From Thiocapsa sp. (GTDB lineage: Bacteria > Pseudomonadota > Gammaproteobacteria > Chromatiales > Chromatiaceae), in NCBI RefSeq assembly GCF_011390875.1, contig NZ_JAABRP010000001.1:1-62565 (forward strand): a stretch of DNA of 62,565 nt, in the 5' to 3' direction. The translations under genes and the position numbers were made by a program. Numbering within the stretch: position 1 is the stretch's first letter; the number at the start of each line of letters is the position of its first letter. The notes beneath the pieces were generated by a model, which saw nothing but the letters and a program-made list of their open reading frames with translations, was not told the DNA's origin and did no database searches. Of the stretch, positions 9,781-18,063 are shown in pieces.

Positions 9781-11116
9781 GATGTCCTCGTGAGCGGATG
9801 CTGGTTAGTGGTTGTGGTGGCGATGCCTGGAATGAACGCCGCGCGCAGACCGCGGCGACATCCAGCGTGCTGCGCAGGGCCCAGTGGTTGAGCAGCTTGC
9901 CGATCAAGCGGCTCTCGTCCTCGGGGCTGAGTCGGCCGTCATGGCGGGCCTGTCCGAGCACCGCGAAGACCAGGGATGGCGGCGCCCGATACATCCGTGC
10001 CGGATGCCTGCGCCAGTGCATGAACAAGCTCTGCAGCCGCGCGGGCTGGCGCTTTTCGATATCCAGGACCTCGATCAGCGAGCGCCCGTGCAGGCAGCGC
10101 GGCCGGTGATTGATCAGCAGTGCGACGAAGCCCGGCACATGGTCTTGCAGCCGGACGAGAAGCCCGCGTTGGGCCGGGTCCAGGCCGGTCAGCGGGTAAT
10201 AGGCATTCCAAAGCGCTTCGACCCGGTCCCATTGCGGATGGGGATAAAGCGCCCGGCCGATGGCGCAGCTCACCTTCACCCTGATCCAAGGCGGCGGATG
10301 GGGGTCATTGCCATTGATCCGGAACACGAAGGGCCGCGGGAGTCCCACCACCCCCACCAGCCCTAAGGTCGACGCGATTCCCACCCGGGCCACGGACCAA
10401 AAGTCGGCCACGATCTCCGAGATCCAACGCTCCCAGAATTGCCAGGCCACGCGTGTGGGCCCGGCCGCGGCCTGCAATCCCTGCAGGAGCGGGCGTAGCG
10501 AGTTGACCAGGTCCAGCAGTGCTGCCGCCTGGTGGCCGACCTCGTGGATCAACGATGAGGCGATGCCGTGACCGATCATCCGCTCGCGCGGCACCCGAAT
10601 GACCGCCACGGGATTCTCCGCGCCACCCGGTAGCCGGGTGCGGGCGCGTCGAATGGCTGCGCCCATGCCGCGATCCAGATAGCAGATCACCGGCGGCGCC
10701 CGGTAATAACCGCCAGGCAGCGCAAGGGCATCGGCGGAGACCACGTCCAGGCCCGAGAGCCAGACCCCGATCTCGTTCTCGCTGCGCTGGGTGATCACGT
10801 CGTTGAACAGATCAAACTTATTCAATACGGCGTTGAATCGCAGCCGCAGAAAGACGAACCGGCGATGGGCCTCTTCGGCATCGGCCGCCAGGGCCGCCGG
10901 GCTGCGTAGCCAGCGCAAATAGACCTCGGTGCGGGAACGCAACTCGCGGCGGCCCTTTGCCAGCACCAGTTCGATCGCGGTCTGGGTCTCGGGCAGGAGG
11001 CTGGCGGCCGGCAGCATGGGCTCCTGCATGGCGAAGGGCTTGACCCGCGCCAGGCGCGTCAGCAGCGCGCGGGCCTCCTGCGCGAGCATCCAGGATGCGT
11101 AAGCCGGAATTGCCAT
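9773..11116 (-). CDS. Putative zinc metallopeptidase (HEVGH)
   Basis: A 447-residue protein with a canonical zinc site: His191-Glu192-x-x-His195 in SSLIHEVGHQAAALL, followed about 40 residues later by WISEIVADFW, where Glu234 followed by Ala-Asp fits the third ligand of gluzincins (ExxAD). No signal peptide or clear membrane span, so it is probably cytoplasmic or released with other products. The remainder matches no family I can name. It lies 6 bp downstream of the second small tail-bearing protein and overlaps the 736-residue gene by 8 bp. Genetic linkage suggests it cleaves the acidic-head proteins or their partners; this is inference. Confidence 0.72.
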   Translation of the reverse strand: MAIPAYASWMLAQEARALLTRLARVKPFAMQEPMLPAASLLPETQTAIELVLAKGRRELRSRTEVYLRWLRSPAALAADAEEAHRRFVFLRLRFNAVLNKFDLFNDVITQRSENEIGVWLSGLDVVSADALALPGGYYRAPPVICYLDRGMGAAIRRARTRLPGGAENPVAVIRVPRERMIGHGIASSLIHEVGHQAAALLDLVNSLRPLLQGLQAAAGPTRVAWQFWERWISEIVADFWSVARVGIASTLGLVGVVGLPRPFVFRINGNDPHPPPWIRVKVSCAIGRALYPHPQWDRVEALWNAYYPLTGLDPAQRGLLVRLQDHVPGFVALLINHRPRCLHGRSLIEVLDIEKRQPARLQSLFMHWRRHPARMYRAPPSLVFAVLGQARHDGRLSPEDESRLIGKLLNHWALRSTLDVAAVCARRSFQASPPQPLTSIRSRGHHG

Positions 11117-11122
11117 GGCCGC

Positions 11123-11800
11123 CTAGACCCCGTAGAGGATGATGCGGTTGCCGCGCCGCACCCAGCGTCCGGTGCGACCTCCGGCGGGGCCTGATGTCGG
11201 GCTTGCGGCCTTGCCTCGGCCCTCCAACGCCGGGCCTTTCAGCAGGCCAGGTGCCAGGCGCCGTGCCGCCTTCTTGGCGGCCATTCGGGCTACGGCCCGG
11301 GGATCGCCGGGCGGTGCCTTGGCGGCGTTCTTGGCGGCGTCGGCGGCGAAGCGAACATACTGCTTGGCGATCTCGAAGGCCTCGTCTTCATCGCTCAAGC
11401 CCTCGGTCTCCAGCCCGAAGGCGCTCCCGCCCCGGGCGGCGAGGCGGCCGCCAAGCTTGGCGCCGCTGGTGCCGCCGAAATGTCCCCCGACGGCACTGCC
11501 GATCACCGGCAGAGCCTTCTTTGCCGCGTCCTTGAGGATGCCGCCGAGGGCCTGCCCAACCGGCGACTTGATCGCCGAGCCGACCGCTTTTGCGGCCTTG
11601 CCGAGAAGGTTACCGAGGAAGTAGTCGAGTTCCTCCTCGTCCCTGACCTCCAGGAATTCCGCAGCCAGTTCCATCAACTGCGCCTCGTCGAAGGTCTCGT
11701 CGGACTCCTCGGACCATTCCGATTCGGCGAAGTCGAGCTCCTCTTCGGACTCGCCGATGTCCGGCGTGTATTCCAGGTAGTTGCGGTCGATGTCGTGCAT
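11123..11800 (-). CDS. Acidic-head / glycine-zipper protein with GRWVRRG tail (paralogue 2)
   Basis: A 225-residue protein of unknown function. Residues 1-58 are strongly acidic. Residues 60-130 alternate cationic amphipathic helix (LGKAAKAVGSAIKSPVG, DAAKKALP) with a glycine-zipper stretch (GSAVGGHFGG, GAKLGGRLAARGG) typical of membrane-inserting peptides. Residues 140-190 are a helical Ala/Lys-rich segment ending LAPGLLKG. A flexible linker leads to the terminal GRWVRRGNRIILYGV. It is a paralogue of the protein encoded just upstream, sharing EEELDYFLG, KSPVG/RSPVG, AAKKALP and LAPGLL. ATG 11800 has GGAG six bases upstream. The acidic head could neutralise the cationic core until removed; that is a hypothesis. 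Confidence 0.75.
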   Translation of the reverse strand: MHDIDRNYLEYTPDIGESEEELDFAESEWSEESDETFDEAQLMELAAEFLEVRDEEELDYFLGNLLGKAAKAVGSAIKSPVGQALGGILKDAAKKALPVIGSAVGGHFGGTSGAKLGGRLAARGGSAFGLETEGLSDEDEAFEIAKQYVRFAADAAKNAAKAPPGDPRAVARMAAKKAARRLAPGLLKGPALEGRGKAASPTSGPAGGRTGRWVRRGNRIILYGV

Positions 11801-11816
11801 GGGGGGCTCCGAGCGC

Positions 11817-12488
11817 TCAGGCGTTCAACAGCAGGATGTTGCGACCGCGGCGGACCCAGCGTCCGGCCATCGCGCTCGGCGCACCGCGTCGCATCGCGGG
11901 ACTGCCCCGCGAACCCGTCAGCAACCCCGGCGCGAGTGCCTTGGCGGCCTTGACCGCCGCGTTCTGCGCGGCCACCTTGGGATCCGCGCTGGCCGGTGCG
12001 GTGAGGGCCTTCTTCGTGGTGCTGCCGGCGAACTTGACGAACTGCTTCGCGCCTTCGAACTCCATTTCCTCTTGGTCGAGCATCTCCGCCTCGAGCCCGA
12101 GGGCCTTACCTGCCGCGCTGGCGACGCCGCTGCCGATCTTGGCCCCGAGCGGCCCGCCCACCCAGGCGCCCAGGGCACCGCCGGCGATGGGCAACGCCTT
12201 CTTCGCTGCCGACTTCAGCACGCCGCCGATGGCTTTGCCGACGGGGGAGCGCGCAACCTTGCCGACCGCCTTCGCGGCACGCTTGACCAGGCTGCCGAGG
12301 AAGTAATCCAGCTCTTCTTCGCTATCGATACCCATTAGCTCCGCGGTGAGCTGCATCAACTCGTCCTCACTGAAGACGTCCCCGCCTTCGGCTTCCCATT
12401 CACTCTCCTCGAACTCGAAGGTCTCGTCTTCGTACTCGTAATCACTTGCCTCGGAGTCGAATTCGAACGCGCTTTCTGGCTGGTACAT
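11817..12488 (-). CDS. Acidic-head / glycine-zipper protein with GRWVRRG tail (paralogue 1)
   Basis: First gene of the seven-gene operon, 223 residues. Residues 1-62 are Glu/Asp/Tyr/Phe-rich (YEYEDETFEFEESEWEAEGG). Residues 63-132 are the cationic and glycine-zipper core (VKRAAKAVGKVARSPVGK, then IAGGALGAWVGGPLGAKIG). A second helical part ends ALAPGLL, and the C-terminus is GRWVRRGRNILLLNA. The start is ATG 12488 because GGAGGAA stands seven bases upstream; a longer in-frame extension is Arg-rich and lacks a ribosome site. The next gene starts 16 bp downstream and encodes its paralogue. Proteins with this architecture recur as uncharacterised proteins in bacteria, from memory; function is unknown. 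Confidence 0.75.
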   Translation of the reverse strand: MYQPESAFEFDSEASDYEYEDETFEFEESEWEAEGGDVFSEDELMQLTAELMGIDSEEELDYFLGSLVKRAAKAVGKVARSPVGKAIGGVLKSAAKKALPIAGGALGAWVGGPLGAKIGSGVASAAGKALGLEAEMLDQEEMEFEGAKQFVKFAGSTTKKALTAPASADPKVAAQNAAVKAAKALAPGLLTGSRGSPAMRRGAPSAMAGRWVRRGRNILLLNA

Positions 12489-12821
12489 TCCGGTTTCCTC
12501 CAGGTCGATGTGGTCGTGAGAGATGTCGGCGCGCCTTGGCCTGCCGGTCGCGTCACGACGGTTGCGATTGGTCCGCGCCGGAGAACGGCTAGCCGCCACT
12601 ACCAACGCAATCGATGGGCCGATCTGCACGGACCGCCTTCGTTTCCGCAGATGTTTCGTAACCAACTGATCGTAAAATGGAAATGACGCGATGTTGCAAA
12701 TGCGGGACACCGGCGGGGGAAACGTCGGCCGAAGCGATCTTCGTCAGCTGCGGACAAATGGCCGAGGAATGCCGAAACCTGCTTCGGCGGGGGAGGGGAA
12801 GACCCCTCGCGGGCGGACAGC

Positions 12822-13019
12822 GGCTGCGCGGTCGATCAGCTTGGCGTCGTCGCAGCCGATCCAGCGCGCGGTTATGACGCTGGCCGGCTCGAAGGTGGCT
12901 TCAACGCCGTATTCCTCTCGCAGCCGAAAAGCGGCGGCGTCGAACTGCAGGGCGCCGACTGCGCCAGGAATCAGATCGTTGTTCTTCAGTGGACGGAAGA
13001 CCACGGGATGTCGTCGTTC
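12822..13019 (-). pseudogene. prfC: Remnant of prfC (peptide chain release factor RF3), C-terminal domain
   Basis: About 66 codons read like the C-terminal domain of RF3: [20 protein letters not shown], then [17 protein letters not shown], then [10 protein letters not shown]. In RF3 the same order is FRPL-NNDLI-GAVG-LQFD, then EYNVEA and ARWV-CDD. The GTPase domain and the final helix are missing, and no start codon or ribosome site precedes it. It is a broken leftover, not a gene. The rest of the 565-bp gap (12489-12821 and 13020-13053) shows no gene; 12489-12700 must hold the promoter of the operon. Confidence 0.8.
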
Positions 13020-13053
13020 GAGCACTTCCCGTTTCCGCCGGCATCCCCCACCG

Positions 13054-14763
13054 TCAAGACGCGCCATCCTCCTCGTCCGTCTCGACCGTCTTTGCCATCC
13101 GCTTGGCAAAATAGTAGATCCGCTTGAGCTTCTCGATGATGTCGATCTCGATCGTGTAGGCGGGGATCCGATTCGGCTCTTCCGCGACGAGGCGTTGTGC
13201 TTGATGAATGGCCGCCGAGTCGGCGATATGTTGGATCTCTTGCTTCATGGATGTCACGGTTCGCGCAGCCATTTCGTTGTTCTGCGCAACGGCCTGGACT
13301 GCGGCGGCGACCGAGCGCGTCACGACTTGGTGAAAGCCCATGAGGACCTGGCGGGTCGGCACGCTGATGGAGACGCCGGCGTCGATGCGCTCGCGGCCGA
13401 GCACGATCAGGTTGGTTTCGACGACGTCGCCGATGTTCTCCAAGTCGTTCACCGCCGCCATGAGGTGCATGAGGGTCGCGGTCTGCTTCTCGGTGAGCGA
13501 CAGACGACTGATCTTGCCCAAATAGGTGATGATCTGGGCGTGCAGGGTGTCGACGTCGTTGTCCATCAGCTCGATCTCGCGCAGCGTGCGGCGATTGCCG
13601 CCGAGGATGGCCGGCATGATGCGCGACATCATCTTGTCAACGAGCTCGCCCATATGCAGGACCTCGAGGCGCACGCGATCGAGCGCCAACGACGGCGTGG
13701 AGATCAACTCCTCGTCCAGGTACTTTGCGCGCACCACGAGCGCCTCTGCGCCCGGGGGTTTGTCCGGAACCAGCCACTGTACGAGCCGCGCGAACTGCGT
13801 GGTCAGGCCGATAAAGAGGAGCGTATTGGCGATATTGAATAGGGTATGCGCGTTGGCGATCTGCCGGGGGACCTCGGCGGCGAGTCGCGCGGTTCCCGAC
13901 AGGTCAGGGTGGGCCGGCGAAATCAGCTGCGTAAAGGCCGAAAGTTGTCCGATGAACCCGACCCAGATCAAGACGCCGCAGACGTTGAAGATGACGTGCA
14001 CCAAGGCGGCGCGCAGCGCATCGCGCGGTTTGCCGATGGCCGCGAGCAGGGCGGTGACGCAGGTCCCGATATTGGCCCCGAGGGCAAGCGCGATCCCGGT
14101 GGGGAGATTGATCAGACCTTGGCTCGCCATGACGATCGCGATGCCCATGGTGGCGGCGGAGGATTGAATCAGCCCGGTGAAGACGGCGGCAACGAGGATG
14201 CCGATTACCGGATTTTCGAGCCTCCGGACAAAGTCCAGGAAGGGCTCGTAGGTCCGCAACGGCCCCATTGCATCGCTCATGATGCTCATGCCGAAGAACA
14301 CCAGGCCCAGACCCATGAGGATTCCGCCGTATTGGCGAATCGCCTCCTGTGTGGATGCGAACTGCATCAGGAAGCCGATACCGATCATCAACAGGGCCGC
14401 CTCGGTGATCTGAAAGGCGATCAGCTGCGCGGTGACGGTGGAGCCGATGTTGGCGCCCATGATGACGCCCACGGATTGACTCAGGGTCATGAGTCCGGCG
14501 CTGATGAAGCCCACCACCAGGACCGTCGTCACGGACGAGGAGTTGATGACGGCCGTGACGAAGGCCCCGGTCAGGGCGCCCATGACGCGGTTGGCGGTCA
14601 GCTTGGCCAGGATGTCCTTCATCCGCTCTCCGGCGACCGCCTTGAGCGCCTCGGCCATCTGGTCCATGCCGTAGAGAAAGAGTGCAAGACCGCCGAACAG
14701 GCTCATCGCCATCGCCCACCAGTGGATCGCCGGCGTTATCGCCTCGGTGAGCTCGGCGGTCAT
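13054..14763 (-). CDS. Na+/phosphate symporter family protein with PhoU-like domain
   Basis: A 569-residue inner-membrane protein of the NptA/YjbB family. The N-terminal two thirds contain the paired Na/Pi repeats with the hallmark Ser/Thr-rich QSS-type motifs ([14 protein letters not shown] near residue 70, [12 protein letters not shown] near 190) and about eight to nine hydrophobic helices. The C-terminal 200 residues form a helical PhoU-like domain ([33 protein letters not shown]). It exports or imports phosphate coupled to Na+; direction is not decidable here. Its start overlaps the stop of the upstream FHA/phosphoesterase gene by 4 bp, so the pair is translationally coupled. Confidence 0.88.
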   Translation of the reverse strand: MTAELTEAITPAIHWWAMAMSLFGGLALFLYGMDQMAEALKAVAGERMKDILAKLTANRVMGALTGAFVTAVINSSSVTTVLVVGFISAGLMTLSQSVGVIMGANIGSTVTAQLIAFQITEAALLMIGIGFLMQFASTQEAIRQYGGILMGLGLVFFGMSIMSDAMGPLRTYEPFLDFVRRLENPVIGILVAAVFTGLIQSSAATMGIAIVMASQGLINLPTGIALALGANIGTCVTALLAAIGKPRDALRAALVHVIFNVCGVLIWVGFIGQLSAFTQLISPAHPDLSGTARLAAEVPRQIANAHTLFNIANTLLFIGLTTQFARLVQWLVPDKPPGAEALVVRAKYLDEELISTPSLALDRVRLEVLHMGELVDKMMSRIMPAILGGNRRTLREIELMDNDVDTLHAQIITYLGKISRLSLTEKQTATLMHLMAAVNDLENIGDVVETNLIVLGRERIDAGVSISVPTRQVLMGFHQVVTRSVAAAVQAVAQNNEMAARTVTSMKQEIQHIADSAAIHQAQRLVAEEPNRIPAYTIEIDIIEKLKRIYYFAKRMAKTVETDEEDGAS

Positions 14764-16400
14764 CGCGGCACCTCGTCGGGAGCGTCCGTCGGCGTGGGCC
14801 AGGTTGGCTCACCGGGGCTTGCGAGCGCTCGACTCGGGCTGATTCCGCCACCTGCGGTGCACACGAGCCGGTTGTACACCTCCAGCAGCGGCTCGGCTGG
14901 ATAGCACAGCGGCAGCAACCGCTTGTGGGCGCGGGTGAGGGTGCCGACCCAGTGCGGATCGGCGCTGAAAACCCGCCGATGCTGCCCGATCTCCTCGGTG
15001 TCTCGCGCGCGCTGCCCGGCCGCAGACGCCGGGCGACCGCCGAGCACGCAGACGGCGCTCTCCGCCAGACCGAGGCGTCGGAACATCCGGCTCACCTCGC
15101 GTCGGCCGTAGGCGCCGTTCGGGGCATGTTCCGAGGGATGCCGGACCCGAGCGAGGCGGTCGGCCAGCTCCGGATGCCGGTCGATATCCACGAGCGTCTG
15201 CCATCCATCGGCCTCGATCGGAGGTGCGGCGTGCGCGGCGAGATAGCGCGAGGTGACGGCCACCAAGGGCAGGCGGGCATAGAATCGCCGCATTGCGTCC
15301 CGATAGTGCGGGCCGCGTGTCTGGTGAAGCGCATCCTCCCACAGCGAACCCTGCGGCAACCCGGCATAACTGATGGCTTCTGAGAAGCTGTCGTGATGGC
15401 CCCGCAGATAGAAGACCCGCTCGGGAAACCGCAGCTTGAGTCGAAAGACCAGATCCATCATCAGGATGGAGCTGTCCATCTCGGCGGCTTGCTCGGGTCG
15501 ATCCGGATGCACGGCACTGCCCAGGATGATCAGGATCGCGCTGCCCTCTTCGAGTGCCTGAAGAAAGGCGTTCTGCGTCAGGATGACGAGCAGGTTGTCG
15601 ATCCGGGCGCGCAGATCGCCGACGAAGATGGGAGTCGCGCGATCGGGAAGGATCAAGAGACCGCCGGGTTGGCCGAGATGATTGAGCGCGCGATAGGGCT
15701 CCTGATCCATCAGCGCAATGATCTGCTCGATCAGCTCCAGCGCGGGCGCGCGGGCCAAGGGTTCGATCGGTCCGCCGAGCACCCGAGCCAGGCGCGCGAG
15801 CGCAAGGCGGCGCCACCGCGACATGCGCTCCATGAGATCGGTCGCGGCAAGTGGGGCGATGCAGACGCCCGCCGCCGTGGACTTGTTCTTGATGGCCAGC
15901 CCGTCGGCCGAGAGCTTGAGCCGAAGATGCCGCGGCTCAACAGTGCGCGGGTAGCGCAGCAGCAGTCGCTGCGTCGGGTCGTCGCGTCCCAGGGTTAGGG
16001 TCTCGCCCTCGCTGAGTCGGACGAATCCGCTGATGTCGGAGAAATAGGTCATGGGATCGACGAGCAGATAGCTGCCGCGGTGCTCGAAGCGTCCTTCTGC
16101 ATCGAGCACCGGCTCCGGATAGAGATGGAGCCGATAACCCTGTTCGCCGCCGAGGAGGATCTGCAGGGGCAGCGCGGGAGGCGGGAGCCTCACCGTTGAC
16201 TTGCCCAAACGCAGCGAGCCGCGAAGGTCGAGGTCGGCGCACGGGTCGGCCTCGCGGACCAGACCGCGAAAGTGTCTGAGAAAGCCTTTGCGCTTGGCGT
16301 GACTCGGGTCCGACATGGGCTGTTTCGTTGCTCCTCCGGGGTCGAGTCGCATTGGCGCTCCGCTGGATGGCCCAAGCGTCGCATTCCGGCCGATGTCCAT
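14760..16400 (-). CDS. FHA-like plus calcineurin-type phosphoesterase-like protein
   Basis: A 546-residue two-part protein. Around residues 125-195 an FHA-like phosphothreonine-binding module is suggested by LTLGRDDPTQRLLLRYPRTV, EPRHLRLKL and NKSTAAGV. The following 300 residues follow the order of a PPP-type phosphatase, but with degenerate motifs: GDLRARIDN for GDxHG, GSAVHPDR for GDxVDRG, and RGHHDSF for RGNHE. The changed residues make classical dimetal catalysis doubtful; it may be a pseudo-enzyme or an unusual phosphatase. The start is uncertain: ATG 16400, or ATG 16316 (MSDPSHAK). It is coupled to the Na/Pi symporter by ATGA overlap, suggesting phosphate-linked signalling. Confidence 0.68.
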   Translation of the reverse strand: MDIGRNATLGPSSGAPMRLDPGGATKQPMSDPSHAKRKGFLRHFRGLVREADPCADLDLRGSLRLGKSTVRLPPPALPLQILLGGEQGYRLHLYPEPVLDAEGRFEHRGSYLLVDPMTYFSDISGFVRLSEGETLTLGRDDPTQRLLLRYPRTVEPRHLRLKLSADGLAIKNKSTAAGVCIAPLAATDLMERMSRWRRLALARLARVLGGPIEPLARAPALELIEQIIALMDQEPYRALNHLGQPGGLLILPDRATPIFVGDLRARIDNLLVILTQNAFLQALEEGSAILIILGSAVHPDRPEQAAEMDSSILMMDLVFRLKLRFPERVFYLRGHHDSFSEAISYAGLPQGSLWEDALHQTRGPHYRDAMRRFYARLPLVAVTSRYLAAHAAPPIEADGWQTLVDIDRHPELADRLARVRHPSEHAPNGAYGRREVSRMFRRLGLAESAVCVLGGRPASAAGQRARDTEEIGQHRRVFSADPHWVGTLTRAHKRLLPLCYPAEPLLEVYNRLVCTAGGGISPSRALASPGEPTWPTPTDAPDEVPR

Positions 16401-16574
16401 CAACCTCGATACGGCAGCTGATCGCTTCGTGCTTCATGCACGGGCGTTGACGATCGTGTTCATCGGCACGGTCGCTCGCGCAACCGTCGGCAGGTGTCGT
16501 CGATTACGGTAAGCTGGCGTCCGATAGGCTGAGACACGGGGGATCGACAGGCCGTTTCAGGCCCGGGAGGCAGG

Positions 16575-18002
16575 GTGAGCAGGCTCGCGAGCAGATTGCG
16601 TATCGGGGAGAAGATCGGGCTGGGATTCGGTCTGGTGATCCTGATCTTTCTCGGGGTCATCGTGCACGATCAGCTCGCATTGGCGCGTCTGAGCGCGGAT
16701 TACGAGCGTCTTCACGCGCTCTACGGCGCACGTCAGTCCTATGCCTTCGGCATCGAGCGGCGTCTCGGCGCCATGCGTGCGGCTCAGTCCGAGTTTCTTG
16801 CGACACGAAACCTCGATGCGGTTGCCGAGGTGGCCCGTGCAGCAGCTGCTTTGGATGCCGAGGCCGCCGGACTCGCGCGTCTCGACGAGACCTCGCAGCA
16901 CGCGGCAGCCGAAATCCGAACGCTGATCGCCGATTATCGAACAAGCTTCGACGCGGTCGTCGAGGCATGGCGGATCAACGGACTCGACGAGAACAGCGGA
17001 CTGCAGGGTGCGTTTCGCCGGACCGCGCATGAGCTGGAGGCGATGGCCGGATCGTTGGCCGGATCGGTCGAGCACGAGGCGGGCCTCGAGGTCGCGATTC
17101 TCCAGCTGCGGCGGCGCGAGAAGGACTATCTGCTGCGCGGCGACGCGACCTATGTCGCGATGGTGGACGAGATCCTGACCCACACTGCCGAGCGCGTTGC
17201 ACAGGCTTCGATCGCCGAATCCGCGCGAGAGGCGTTGACCGAGCGTCTCGCGGCCTACGGGCGCGATTTTCACGCACTGGTCGAGCAGGATCGCCGGATC
17301 GAGGGGCTCGAGGGCGCCATGGACGTTGCCGCCGGACGTATCACGCCGCTGGTCGAGGCAAATCTTGTCGAAGCCAGTCGGCTGATGACGTCGATGACCG
17401 CTGCGATCGCGGAGAACGCGGCCGCAAGGGCGAGGATCAACCTATTGATCGCGCTCGGGGCGACCCTGCTCGGGGCGGTCTTCGCCGTCATGATCACCTC
17501 GAGGATCGTGCGTCCGGTGCGCAGGATTGCAGGGCTGCTCGACCGTATGACCACCGAGACGCCGCGCGAGCGCATCCCGACGGTGCCCGGTGCGCGCGAC
17601 GAGATCGACGCCATGGCCGCTTCGCTCAATGTGCTGGCCGATCATAAATCGACCTTCGTCAACTGGTGGCGCAGTGCGATGCGCGAGGCGGTGGCTCTTC
17701 GCGATCTTCATGCCGCGAGCGAGACGAGCGAATGTGCGCGTGCTGCCGGAGAGCTGCGTTTGGCCGTCGACGCGCGACTCGAGCGCATCTTGGCCATTCG
17801 CGACGGGATCGCGCTCAACAGCGCGATTGTCCAGAAACTTGTCGCGCATCTTCCGCAATCCGGAGCAGCCGTTTCCGCGGCAGACGTGAAGCGGCTCAAG
17901 GAGGCGGCGGCCGGCTTGTCGGCTCTTGCGAAGATCCTCCAAGCGGAGTCCGGGGATCCATCGGATCGGCAACAGGTGACCTCATCCGACCCGGCGCGTT
18001 GA
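16575..18002 (+). CDS. Membrane sensor with HBM domain and HAMP, no output domain
   Basis: A 475-residue inner-membrane receptor. One transmembrane helix is near residues 12-32 (LGFGLVILIFLGVIVHD), followed by a large periplasmic helical-bimodular (HBM) ligand domain with the diagnostic LQLRRREKDYLLRGD near residue 180. A second transmembrane helix (about 290-312) leads to a HAMP segment (IVRPVRRIAGLLDRM). Where a chemoreceptor would have its long signalling hairpin, or a kinase its HisKA domain, there are only about 110 residues with a CZB-like or other helical character. It probably signals through a partner. GTG 16575 follows GGGAGGCAGG, a strong ribosome site. No che gene is nearby. Confidence 0.75.
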   Translation: MSRLASRLRIGEKIGLGFGLVILIFLGVIVHDQLALARLSADYERLHALYGARQSYAFGIERRLGAMRAAQSEFLATRNLDAVAEVARAAAALDAEAAGLARLDETSQHAAAEIRTLIADYRTSFDAVVEAWRINGLDENSGLQGAFRRTAHELEAMAGSLAGSVEHEAGLEVAILQLRRREKDYLLRGDATYVAMVDEILTHTAERVAQASIAESAREALTERLAAYGRDFHALVEQDRRIEGLEGAMDVAAGRITPLVEANLVEASRLMTSMTAAIAENAAARARINLLIALGATLLGAVFAVMITSRIVRPVRRIAGLLDRMTTETPRERIPTVPGARDEIDAMAASLNVLADHKSTFVNWWRSAMREAVALRDLHAASETSECARAAGELRLAVDARLERILAIRDGIALNSAIVQKLVAHLPQSGAAVSAADVKRLKEAAAGLSALAKILQAESGDPSDRQQVTSSDPAR

Positions 18003-18046
18003 GGTTCGCACGCCGGCTCGGGGCAGCGAAAGGGACGCTCCCCATC

Positions 18047-18060
18047 GACTCGCGCGAGTC
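18047..18060. other. 14-bp perfect palindrome between convergent genes
   Basis: GACTCGCGCGAGTC is a perfect palindrome lying between the stop of the HBM sensor (18002) and the stop of the small secreted protein (18064). It is too short and lacks a T-run for a convincing terminator, but the position between convergent genes fits a transcription-ending or protein-binding role. Confidence 0.4.
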
Positions 18061-18063
18061 AAT

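Noticed and set aside
12489-12760. Sigma-54 promoter for the seven-gene operon
   Set aside because: Searched by eye for GG-N10-GC; TTGGTTACGAAACATCTGC has the wrong spacing, so no promoter is called.
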